A DNA stretch of 64,000 nucleotides from Trametopsis cervina (lineage: Eukaryota > Basidiomycota > Agaricomycetes > Polyporales > Irpicaceae): positions 1 to 64,000 of the forward strand of contig MU278352.1 in the NCBI GenBank assembly GCA_022385755.1, given 5' to 3'. Shown in pieces: positions 50,178 to 60,832 of this stretch. Position 1 is the first letter of the stretch, and each line of letters starts with the position of its first letter. Under the pieces are notes generated by a model, which did not search any database, was not told the origin of the DNA, and was given only the letters and a program-made list of their open reading frames with translations. Both the position numbers and the translations under genes were made by a program.

Positions 50178-51242
50178 ATGTATCCGCTAGCAGTATCGAC
50201 CAACATCCCTAGACAGGCTAAACTTCCTCTCATTACCTCCAACAAAGCTGCGCCTACCGTTCAAGTCTCGTTCTCCAATGCCAACGCCCAGCGCGACCTG
50301 GCCCCGACAAGCTCTATTTCGCATAACTGTATCCCATTTCCCTCACAACCGATACAATGTGCGCGTATCAGCCCGGCACATACTGAGCAGAACTTCGAAC
50401 GAATCGATACCTGGTCCGTGGTCGACTCCTCTATCGACACACGAGGCGACGACAGCGATGTATTCTACGTGGCATCGAAGTCACCCTTTGGCTCATCGTT
50501 TGCTCACCGCAATACCTTACTTGCGGACATATGCTCGCGTGCACACGCCGCATGCACACCAATAGACGTCGATGAGCCCATCGCGACTACTGGTCCGCGC
50601 AAGCGCAAAATGGCCGTAAAGAGAGTCAAAGTACCCAGCTTGTCTCCTAAGGGAGCAAAGCGGCCGAAACGTAGCAAGAGCGTGAAGAAGCACACAGCGG
50701 ATGTTCAGTTCACTGCGATCCTTCACCGGAGCATCCTCGCTCACCTGCGGAATATCGCCTTCTCGTCGCCACCTACGCCCACCCGGAGAGGGGTTGCCCC
50801 GTACGACTCGTCCTCTCTGCAGAGGCAAGACCAACTGCTGGTCGAGCGTCTTTGGAAGAGCCTGTTGGATCAGGGTTTCTCTCCCCTCCCTCTCTCCTTA
50901 CTCGCAGACGATGTTCACATCTTTGGTATCAGCCACGACCGCGTTGATCACGTCTTCCAGACGGAGCCGATTGTGCTGGGCTTTTCCACGGATTCCCCGA
51001 TGGATGTGGACTCCGATCGCAGTCAAGCTCTCTCCGCTCCGTCGCCCGCGCCCGCTCCCTCCTGCGGCGATGCAGAGGTTTTCGGACTGCCGCACTTAGT
51101 GGCCTCCCTCACCCTCCGTTACCGAGACCGCTCGTCCACGCGCTCTCGCTCACACAAAGGCCCCTTTGTCATTCACCGACCAGCCCGCTCACCGCTGTCA
51201 ACCGTCGTACAGTGCGGTTCGACTGGTAGCGACCGGAGATGA
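50178..51242 (+). CDS. Hypothetical protein with nuclear-localisation-like stretch
   Basis: A single-exon protein of 354 residues from the ATG at 50178 (MYPLAVSTNIP); an upstream in-frame ATG at 50061 would add 39 residues of unconvincing text. No domain is recognised. Residues about 135-175 are very basic (GPRKRKMAVKRVKVP, GAKRPKRSKSVKKH), consistent with nuclear import. A helical part follows, LLVERLWKSLLDQGFSPLPL, then VHIFGISHDRVDHVF. The C-terminus is Ser/Arg-rich. It lies head to head with the HerA-like ATPase. The codon bias is that of a real gene, but function is unknown. Confidence 0.6.
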   Translation: MYPLAVSTNIPRQAKLPLITSNKAAPTVQVSFSNANAQRDLAPTSSISHNCIPFPSQPIQCARISPAHTEQNFERIDTWSVVDSSIDTRGDDSDVFYVASKSPFGSSFAHRNTLLADICSRAHAACTPIDVDEPIATTGPRKRKMAVKRVKVPSLSPKGAKRPKRSKSVKKHTADVQFTAILHRSILAHLRNIAFSSPPTPTRRGVAPYDSSSLQRQDQLLVERLWKSLLDQGFSPLPLSLLADDVHIFGISHDRVDHVFQTEPIVLGFSTDSPMDVDSDRSQALSAPSPAPAPSCGDAEVFGLPHLVASLTLRYRDRSSTRSRSHKGPFVIHRPARSPLSTVVQCGSTGSDRR

Positions 51243-51745
51243 GCCGTCACTACCCCCTGTTCTCCTAGTTCCCACTCTGTTGTTCTCCTGGATTTACCAT
51301 ATACCGATATCAGCCGTCGTTACCGCAACACTTCACCCCGCCCGTCCATAAGTGGGTGACCATGACGAACACTGCAGCAGTATCCTGCTGTGCCACCTTC
51401 CCATCACCCATCGCATTCCTGCTTACTCCTGGATCTGTACAACTAGACCCATCGTTACATCCGTATGCCCCTATATTGCCCTGTCATTTCTAATGCATAG
51501 TGTCTGCCGTGCCTGGCCGCGGTAGTTTTATGTTCGAGTAAGCAAGCCGTCCGACATTCACTTAGCTCAGAACGTGATGCAACCTGAATCGCTACAAACG
51601 GTGTTCGGGCTACAAATCGGTGGATTGGATTACGCAAGTGAGTGACTACTCCCTCACGATTGAACGTCGTGAGGAGACTATATAATTGCGAAGTTCATCT
51701 CGCAGGACATGACACAGATCATAATCATATACATGCCTGAAAAAT
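51243..51745. other. Convergent 3' regions
   Basis: Between the hypothetical gene (+) and Rap1 (-). Pyrimidine-rich text from 51250 to 51440. No gene seen. Confidence 0.55.
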
Positions 51746-54700
51746 CTATTCTCGTCTCCACTTCACCCTAGCCAAAATCCTCTGAGCCTGTATCAGCTTA
51801 GGATCGTCATCTTCTTCATCCTCCGCCTCTGATCCTTCATCACTCGCACTCTCCAGTTCGGTGGCAGCGTCCAAGGCCTCAGCTTCTTCCCTTTCCCGCA
51901 TACTCCGGATGAAAAACGCAGCCTTCGAATTATCCGGCGGGAAGTACTCCGCCGTCTCATCCGCATAGCGGTACGGCAAGTTGTCGTCCTCGCTCCACAT
52001 ATCCGCCGCTCGGTCGTCGGGATCAAGTTCATCGACTACGAAAGGCCGCTCGCGCTCCTGCACCTTTTCCTCGATACCAAGCGCGTGGTAAGCATTGTCC
52101 GCCTCTTCCTCCGCCGACGCCCGTATGCGCTCAAGCATCACCTCCGTATCCGCGACAGTTCCACACGCCTTCCAGATGTTTTCGACGACCTCGTACGAAA
52201 ACCCGCTGGCTTGCGCCAGCTGCTGCAAAATTTGTTGCATCCCCAACTCAACACTCAGCTTGTGGTCGTCGTCGGTTAGGAGTCGACCGCCGAAGGACAT
52301 ATTCGAGACGATGTTCGCGTCTCTGGCGCGAGGCCTATTAAGCTCCGTAAGGGCCGGCATGGAATGCCGCGGCCTGAGTGCTCTACGTGCAGGGGAGATA
52401 TGGGCGGCCGGCGTACCTAACGTATGACGTCGTTCCATTGGAGGGTCTGGGTGAACCCTAGTACTCGGACCTGCCTCAGGCTGATCCATCTCAAAACGCT
52501 GTCTGGTGGCAGCGCGATGTACAACGGTGGACTGGCGAGGGCTTTCGGGATCCTCCCACGATGCAGTGGCGACTTTTACTGGCTTCGGGATGTCGCGAGG
52601 TGGCGGCATTGCTGCACGAGGTTGCTGGACGGGCCGCGCAGTGGGCAAGACACCTGATAGCGTGCGTTTTTGACCGGCACCAGTAGGCCGTTCGGTCTTT
52701 ATTTCACTCGCTCGCTGAGACGCAGTATGCGTACTTGGCTGTCCATGAGAGGAACCTTGCGTAGCGTCTCGATTTCTGCCGCGCTTGGTGGGCCAGGAGC
52801 CAGGAGGTTGGGAGGGCTCGCCGTCCGACTCGGAGTCCGCGAACTCTAATCCGCCCACTCTTCTGACCTTCTTGAACATATTTGTTCTTCCAGCACGGCC
52901 GGTAATTGCGCTATTAAAGGCGCCCTCGACGCGCATGGGCGGTTGGTTGGATGGTCTCGGCCTAGGTAAGCTGCTTTGCGCGGCCGGCATGAACGCGTCA
53001 AAGCTATTAGGATCGTCAACTTGAGATGTGCGAGCCCTATCAGGGTAATCTATTGTTGAGCGATGCGACATAGGAGGCTCGGAAATCTCAACGAGTGTAG
53101 TGCGTGATGTAGCAGGAGCTGTACGTTGGGGAGACATGGCAGCATCACTAGTTGGCGGTGTGAGTTCTTGCATGGACTTCATGTACTGTGATGTAAGTTT
53201 CGTGGGTGAGGGCGCTGTGTTTGAGGGCGGAGCTGCAGAGTGTTCTTTCTGAAGATATTGACTCCTAGGAACGTCGACGAAAGCTGTGTTTGAGGGCGGA
53301 GCTGCAGAGTGTTCCTTCTGAAGATATTGACTCCTAGGAACGTCGACGAAAGCGGTCTGGGTAGAAGGCCCATCGCCCGTGCCTCGTAAATGTTGAGGAA
53401 TAGGAGTCGCTTGTTCAACTTCATCGAGGGTCTCACCGTCATAGACAGGTAAAGATCCTGTTGTCGCTGGTAATTGCGTGGGATACGCTGAATTCGTGGT
53501 TGGTCTGGTGGGCGTTACGTGGGCCGGAACAGCTGTTCGTGGGACCGCGGCAGGCGTTGAAGCATCGAAAGAGGGCTCGTGCAAAGCTTCCTCAGCAGCG
53601 GGGACTTTCTCAACGCGTCGACGCTTACGGTCGACCTCTTCCTCATCGCTATCTGCGGCCACACGTTTATTCCCGTCCTTCCGCGCATCAGCAGCATTGC
53701 TTCGTCCACCTGGATCAGCCTCGCCACCTCGTAAATGCTTCGTCGGAGCTTTCCTATGTCGCGCAGCAGTTTCGAGCAAGCGTTGAGCTTGCACGGCACG
53801 CTCAGATACAACACTGGCCTGCGAAGCCTCCGGAGTAGATGCACGTTCTGATGCTGACTCCAAAGGCTCGACGTCGCGAGGCTCTATTGGCCGGAGGGTC
53901 TGCAGAAGTGTAGAGTCAGGGAAGCTCTGGGTACTAATCTGGTACCGCTTCTGATAATTTGAGATCATTTCGTCAAACAACTCGCGCCGCTTCTTGTACC
54001 GTTCGCGCCAGCTTTGCCATGGATGTCGATAAGTCCAATCGTGCTGGCGAGTACAGCGTCCAGTATTATTCACCCTCGAAGAAACGAAGATGGCGCACCT
54101 TTTCGACCAGTTTCTCATACACGGCATTTCCCATACGGCCCAAACCGTCGCAGGTCTCCACTGCAAGATACTGCACAAGCAGAAGGTCTTCTTGGCGAGT
54201 GAACGGTTGCGGGCGACCTGCCTCTGACTTCGGAGCACTTGAGGGATGGGGGACTGAAGTTGAATGGCCTCCGGCTTTCGTCGTCATCTTCGCTTGGTGC
54301 TTGCGAATACGTCTGTCAAAGTCGTCCTTATTTTTGACGTAGCGCTCTCGCCACGCATTCCACGAGTGAGTTGCAGCCCATGGCCATCGTTGATTATTTT
54401 CCTGTGATCCCGACGGATGCTTAGGTCGAGAGGCAGCGGAAGGATACATTGGTGCTCACATTGGCTACCAACGTCTGATAAAGTGAATTACCGGAGCGAC
54501 CTCTTGTTTCAGAACAGTACTTTGCGATGTATTGAACAAGGAAGGAGTCTTCTTTTGGAGTGAACTCACTATAACACAACTGAATGAGTGTCATTGATTC
54601 AGGAGGGGAAACAGAGGTAATGCTCACGTGCGACCCATTGCGAGTCCACCGTTATACGAAAGCAAGCTCGGTTGACGGGACAGCGAGAAGATGCCTGTGG

Positions 54701-54961
54701 TTGTCGCTGTCGATCAAACCCGAATACGCGCACGTGCAATCCACGTGATCGTGATCTCCGACAAGCCCTGCTTGAGCCAACTCCCATACGCGACTGGGCA
54801 CGGCCCCGCCTTCAGAGTCTTTGATTTGCGACCACTGAATCTTACAGTAGTAGTAGGAGTCTGGGTACGCCAAATCCAACAGCGCGAGCCGAAGTCAAAA
54901 GGCATACCTCAAAATAAATATCGTACAGCAGAATCAAATCCGACGAGCTCCTATCCAGCCT
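51746..54961 (-). CDS. RAP1: Telomere protein Rap1 (two Rap1-type Myb modules and C-terminal RCT)
   Basis: Shelterin-type telomere protein. Minus-strand exons: about 54961-54908, 54840-54658, 54579-54460, 54401-54099 and 54043-51746; the last four sum to 968 codons including stop. The first exons (DLILLYDIYFE and SRVWELAQAGLVGD) could be a BRCT domain, weakly supported. Two Rap1 Myb modules follow, each split by an intron: EFTPKEDSFLVQYIAKY with WPWAATHSWNAWRERY, and PFTRQEDLLLVQYLAVE with HDWTYRHPWQSWRERYKKR. A long disordered, charged region includes basic VDRKRRRVEK and an exact-looking 23-residue duplication. Near the end, MQQILQQLAQASGFSYEVV and VADTEVMLERIR fit the Rap1 C-terminal (RCT) domain, followed by an acidic tail. 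The 5' end is uncertain: the open frame approaches and could overlap the divergent gene at 55022. Confidence 0.85.
53217..53354 (-). repeat. 69-bp tandem duplication inside Rap1
   Basis: Two head-to-tail 69-base copies differ at about one or two bases, beginning GTGTTTGAGGGCGGAGCTGC in each. They encode two near-identical 23-residue units (SQYLQKEHSAAPPSNTAFVD). The near identity indicates a recent in-frame duplication. Confidence 0.9.
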
Positions 54962-55021
54962 GTAAAGCGTTAACACCCGCGCTTTCCTGCAACCACCCTT
55001 TGTAGACCGCTCTCTCTCGCT

Positions 55022-55928
55022 ATGGACCCAGCATACGAGAAAAAGAGTGAGTGTTATTCACTGTTTCCCCATGTGACGAGTGCTGAGCGTTTTCCACAGA
55101 GATCATCGACCTGAGCGACGCCGAACTCATTGCCCTCGGGTTCGCAGGGGAAAGTGTGCACTTTCGCCATCGCACAGGCCCATCTCCCACTCATTATTGC
55201 ACGTCTGCCCTGCAGATGCTCTTCAAGAGGTTAAGGACTATGTGCAGTCAGTGAGGGCTAACCCTAAATACCTGGGCTGTAAACCTCCATCTTCCCCGCA
55301 CGTTTCATTCTCACTTGAGTACTCATCCTGTCTTGGGTTTTCAGGGGTAAACTGCTTCATGCTTGACTGTGTCAGGAGCGCGGCCACACGCAAGATTGAC
55401 TCATTGGACGACACTAAACTCTCTGGCCCTCCCGACCTTCCGCCTATCTCGCACGACCCGTACTTTTACGCCGTCGTCGCTCCTGCCCTAATCTCGAAAT
55501 ACGAAGCCAAATTCTATTACAACGGCATCTCCAGCGATCCTCCCGAGCTTCTATGGCGATCCGATATCGAGACCAACCCGTTTCCCGCTCCCCTGCCTGG
55601 AAGCAACTCCTTTCAGGTCCCGACTAAGACTGCACACGGTGTCTTCAACAAACCTCTCAATGCCGTTTGGGAAACTGTCGCTCCTAAGATCCTACAGTCG
55701 ATAAAGGACCATGATCTCCGGTTCTCTGCGATCAACACGGTTCGCTTCTCAATTGAGGATGACGAGGGCGAAACTTTTGGCCCTGTTGTTGTATGGATTG
55801 CGGTCCGTTCGAATACCACCGCCGTGGCCGCTCGTGATGCTACGCCAGATATCCTCAGCATCCTCGCCGATGCCGGGATCACAGATGTAGCTATCGAGTG
55901 GTACGAGGCAGAGGTCACCAGACTTTGA
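55022..55928 (+). CDS. Shortened member of an uncharacterised Agaricomycete family
   Basis: Four exons: 55022-55046, 55100-55153, 55216-55278 and 55345-55928; sum 241 codons plus stop. It begins MDPAYEKKKIIDLSDAEL. Recognisable text includes ATRKIDSLDD, FYAVVAPALISKYEA, KPLNAVWETVAPKILQSIK, FGPVVVWIAVRSNTTAVAA and DILSILADAGITDVAIEWYE. In relatives as I recall them, the equivalent of ITDVAIEWYE is followed by a longer segment and a trypsin-like peptidase fold. Here the protein stops five codons later, so that part is absent. It may be a functional short form or a truncated paralogue. The start is head to head with Rap1, within about 60 bases or overlapping it. Confidence 0.6.
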
Positions 55929-56472
55929 TACTGGAGTTGCGCGTCCAAATGTTCTCAAGACCTCACTGCGCAATGAACACGTTCGGAGACAGACATATTG
56001 CGTCTTGTTTAGTCATCATAAATTCTTCAATGATATGTATGTAGTCTATTTCTGTAAGCTCTGTCCTGTCACTCCGAATGCTGTCGCAGCCGACTACCTT
56101 GTCCATTACTGTACTTTCACTCCCGAACTCTTGCTTCCCTTCAGTGGCGAGCAGCGCTATTTTGGCAGCACCATCTCGGACCTCGGAGCCAGGTGCTGAT
56201 CATTGTCTTTACCTTTTGTGTCCCGTGTGGTGTTGCGGGATGTAGGAGATTCGAAACATCTTGCTACTCGTCAGACAACGGCAGATGCACCACGGCGGAA
56301 ACTTTGTTACTGGTCCAAAAATCAGGATGGATAAATAGCCGACGAGCGGGTTGCTGCGATGATCATTTGATGCTCAGTGGTTCGCTTCTTACATCACTGC
56401 AGCCGACCACGGGGTCATCGACCGTATGGTTCGCATTCAGACCTGCTAGCGCCGAGGGAGGTCATTCTACGA
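55929..56472. other. Intergenic, GH31 promoter
   Basis: No gene seen. A GGATAAATAG at 56331 and a TATA box at 56473 lie on the plus strand upstream of the GH31 gene. Confidence 0.55.
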
Positions 56473-56480
56473 TATAAAAG
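56473..56480 (+). promoter_or_regulatory. TATA box of the GH31 gene
   Basis: TATAAAAG lies 55 bases before the ATG at 56528, a short spacing that supports this start codon. Confidence 0.6.
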
Positions 56481-56527
56481 AAGCCAACGATGCAGGCGAG
56501 GAGTGCCCCAGAGGATCCTCATCCAAG

Positions 56528-59500
56528 ATGAGGCTCGCTTCACTCTCTCTGACCGCCCTCGTCTACGCTAGCGTCGTTTGGGCGAACTATACTGACCCCA
56601 CCGTCCTCGACGCTTGCCCCGGATACAAGGCCACCGCTGTCAGCACTCATGGTAACACGTTGACTGCAAACCTTGCCTTGGCTGGCAAGGGGTGCAATGT
56701 CTATGGCACGGACATCGAAAAACTCAAGTTGGAAGTGACCTACGAGACCAGTGCGTTCCCTCTTTTGTTGTTGCAAATATAGGTCGAGTTCTAAACGAAC
56801 CTCCTGATTCACAGAGGCGCGCATCCATGTCAAAATAACCGATGCTGCGAAGAAACGTTATGAGATTCCCGAGTCGGTCCTGCCTCGTCCCAAGGCAGAC
56901 GCCTCTGTCTCCCCGCAACATGCGGACATCCTGTTCAACTACACAACTTCCCCATTCTCGTTCTCCATCGTGCGTGCGTCGAACAAGGAAGTTCTGTTCA
57001 CAACCGGAAAGCACCCGATCATCTTCGAGCCTCAGTACCTCCGTCTGAAGACTGACTTGCCGGACAACGCGAACATCTATGGCCTTGGGGAGCACACCGA
57101 CCCCTTCCGTCTGCCGACCTTCAACACCACTCGCACGTTCTGGTCTCGCGACGCGTACAGTGTTCCAGTTGGAAGCAACTTGTACGGGAACCACCCCATC
57201 TATTTCGAACATCGCACAACCGGCTCTCATGGTGTCTTCTTCGCAAACTCGAACGGTCTCGACATCAAAATCAACGACACCGACGGCACCTCCCTCGAAT
57301 ACAACGCCATCGGAGGCGTTCTCGATTTCTACTTCCTCGCAGGCAGCACCACAGACCCCATTGAGCTGGTCAAGCAGTATGCCGAGGTCGTCGGCACTCC
57401 CGCCGAAGTGCCATACTGGTCTCTGGGATTCCATCAGTGCAGATTCGGGTACCAAAGTACGTACACCCGTCCCCGTTACGCCTTTCAATGCTGATCCCGG
57501 CGCGTCTTGACAGACTACCTGGATGTCGCGCAAGTCATCACGAACTACTCAAGTGCAGGCATCCCGCTCGAAACGATGTGGACTGACATCGGCAAGTCTC
57601 CCCAATTTATTCTGCCTGTCTGTTTGTCTGATTGTTGCTCCGTCAGATTACATGTACCAGCGGCGAATCTTCACCGTGGACAACCAGTACTTCCCATTGA
57701 ATCGCATGCAGGAAATTGTTGACTATCTGCATGCGCATGATCAGTACTACAGTACGTCGTGTCTTCGATCAAGTGACTGCTGTAGTGTTCTGATGCTGAG
57801 AGCGTGCGCTCCGTAGTTCTCATGACAGATCCCGCTGTCGCATATCTGCCCGGTGGCAGCTACGGCCCGTACGACCGCGGTACCGATCTCGACATTTGGT
57901 TGAAGGCGAAAGACGGAAAGGACCCAAATCTCGGGCTTGTCTGGCCTGGTCTGTTCGCTCTTGCTTGTCACTCAGTTTCGGCGTGCTGACTTCCATCCAT
58001 TTGTCAAGGTGTCACCGTCTACCCCGATTGGTTCCACCCGGATACTCAAGAGTAAGTGCCCTCTCTGAAACTCTCTGAAAGGAAGGCATCGTAGCTTAAT
58101 GTTTCTGTCAGGTACTGGACAAACGAATTCAAGTTGTTCTATGATCCCAAGAAGGGTGTCGATATCGACGGATGCTGGATCGACATGAATGACCCGGCAA
58201 GCGTACGTGTCTAGATTGTCTTACTGCAGGAGCACACGCTGAAGCTCGTACACACAGTTCTGTGTCGATCCATGTGACGATCCTTTCCAACAAGCCATCG
58301 AGCAAGACCTTCCCCCAGCGCGGATCACCGCACCACCCAACCAATACACCGACCCATTCAACACCAGCTTGTCTACGTTCCAGACGCCTGCAAAGCGTGC
58401 TGTTATCACACCCGCATTCGACCATTCCGGAGAAGACCTCCTGCACCCGCCTTACGCCATCAACAACCAAGCCGGCGCTGGCGCGTTGTCGGATCGCACA
58501 GCTTGGACAGACTCCCTCCACGCCAACGGGCTGGTGGAATACGATGCTCGTATGTCATTTCGCGCATATTTCTCCTTCTAGGTTAACCAATTCCCGCCGC
58601 AGACAATCTTTACGGTACGATGATGTCTATCGCGACCCAAAAAGCGATGGAGGCCCGTCGTCCAGGCCAACGTACGCTCGTCATCACGCGTTCGACGTTC
58701 GCAGGCGCGGGCTCGAAAGTGGGCAAGTGGCTCGGCGACAACCTCAGCGACTGGCCGCACTACAGGAACTCGATCGCTGGCATCCTCGGCATGGCGAGTA
58801 TCTACCACATTCCTATGGTCGGTGCGGACATTTGCGGTTTCGGTGAGTGTTCTGTCTTGACTCGCGCTCATGCGGACTCGGGCTGAGAGAATGATTGAAG
58901 GTGACAACACGACGGAAACACTCTGTGCGCGCTGGGCGATGCTGGGCGCGTTCTATCCTTTCATGCGCGACGTACGTGTGCTCGCATTTGTTTTGGATTA
59001 CAAGTCTGATGTTTCGGTGTTTTACTGTAATAGCATAACCAAGATGTTGGGCGTCCCCAGGAGTTCTACCGCTGGCCGACGGTGGCTCAGGCCGCTCGCA
59101 ACGTGCTGGACATACGGTACGTCTCCCGCCAGCACCGCTTTAATCGTTTCGCTGATCCGCGTCCAGTTACCGCCTGATGGACTACATCTACACCGCCTTC
59201 CACCAGGCTAACACGGACGGCACGCCCGTGTTGAACCCTCTGTGGTACAAGTATCCTCAGGACGCGAACACCTTCCCGATCGACCTGCAGTTCCTGTACG
59301 GCGACTCGATCCTAGTGTCCCCGGTGACCGAGGAGAACGTGACAACCGTGACGGCGTACTTCCCGAACGACACCTTCTACGACTTCCTGACGCTGGAGCC
59401 ATTCGAGGGCCAGGGCGCGAACGTGACGTTTGACGATGTGGACTACACCTCGATCCCGCTGCACATCAAGGGCGGCGCCGTCCTCCCGCTGCGCCAGAAG

Positions 59501-59866
59501 GGCGCGATGACGACGAAGCTGCTGAGACAGACGCCGTTCGAGCTCGTCGTTGCGCCCAACAGGAACGGCACGGCGTCTGGCCAGCTGTACGCTGACGACG
59601 GCGTGTCCGTGACACCCAAGACGACGACGCTGGCCAAGTTTGCGTACAAGAACGGCACGCTGACGACGACGGGCAGCTTTGGGCATGACCTCGGCGTCAA
59701 CCTCGCGCGCGTGCGGTTCTTGAATGTAGGCGCGGCTCCGGCGCATGTAAAGGTGAACGCGAAGACGGTGGGTGCGAGTGCGGTGACGTATAACGCAACG
59801 AACAAGGTGTTGGATGTTGCTTTCAACGCGACGTTTGATAGGGGCTTTACGGTACAGTTTTCTTAG
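56528..59866 (+). CDS. Secreted GH31 alpha-glucosidase
   Basis: Hydrolyses terminal alpha-glucosidic bonds of maltose, oligosaccharides or starch outside the cell. Twelve exons: 56528-56750, 56815-57456, 57514-57591, 57647-57751, 57817-57948, 58009-58051, 58112-58202, 58258-58549, 58603-58842, 58901-58971, 59034-59116 and 59167-59866; sum 899 codons plus stop. Signal peptide [21 protein letters not shown]31 marks: [38 protein letters not shown], nucleophile Asp432 in [33 protein letters not shown] (acid/base Asp region), GADICGF, and [11 protein letters not shown] with [10 protein letters not shown] in the C-terminal beta domains. Several NxT/S sites fit glycosylation. Oddities: most relatives have NEP where this has Asn-Asp-Pro after the nucleophile, and intron 3 has a GC donor (GCAAGT). 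Confidence 0.95.
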
Positions 59867-60832
59867 TCAGTCTTGCTACGCTATCGTGCAGAGTTATGTT
59901 TGCATAAATGCTGTCTTCTTGTGCTTTCGTATATAATGTAAATCTTGTTTAGTGTCCCGCGTTTCGTTGCATGATGGTCGATGCCAAGTCGTTGGCAGTG
60001 AGAGTACGATCTATACATTTGGTCATACGTTCCGCCAGTACGGTGGCCAACAGATGCTTGCACTGCCGGTTGTTCAGGGAAAGAGAAGCAGCAAGATGTT
60101 TTGGGAAACAGCTTACCATAAACTGCGAGCCAGACAAGAGCACAGAGTATGTGAAGGACGGACACGTGCAGTACGACAAGCCCTGATGAGCTTCTCCGGG
60201 AAAAACTAGATACGTGGCTGTTGTGCCTAGAACTTGGTACTGAAGATGGCCCCACGGTGTCCTGTGACGAATTACTGGATGCAAACGCGTCAGAACACGT
60301 AGTTTGGTGACAGAGGTATAGAACTGATGTTTGCGTACCACTATCACGATCTACTAGGTCCAATGCGGCCAGAAGCAGATTATCATCGAAGAAGAATCTG
60401 AGTCGGTCGATAAACTCGTCCTCTACAAGATATCTGTCCAGAGCTATTCAGTGGAATGATCATAATAGTCAACAGACCTTCGTCAGGCGTGTCGAGTCTT
60501 GTTGCCCCCAACGCGGCATTGAGAAGCTTGTTGAGCTCTGCTGATTGTTGCATAACACGAAGTTGGCAACAGTATCATTTAGTAAGATAGCGTATTATCA
60601 GGGCAGAGACGTATTCGGGTATTCGTGTCGAGTAGTGGTACACAAGACGAACTCCGAAGATCATATCCGTTCATGTGTGGTTCGATCACGTGATAGCGGC
60701 GATCACAGACGTTGTCCGTAGTGCAGCGATTGATACAGTCCTTCGCTCACCACCACAACGACATGCGCATCTAGTGTTCCACAACACCTAGCAGCTGTTC
60801 GGAAAGTCCTATCTTAGCTCATTTACTCAAGA
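59867..60832. other. Intergenic, no gene seen
   Basis: The minus-strand ORF at 60363-59881 has no features and looks like chance. Nothing else of note. Confidence 0.5.

Noticed and set aside
53461..53838. Plus-strand ORFs opposite Rap1
   Set aside because: They lie across the disordered, codon-biased region of Rap1 and have no features of their own.
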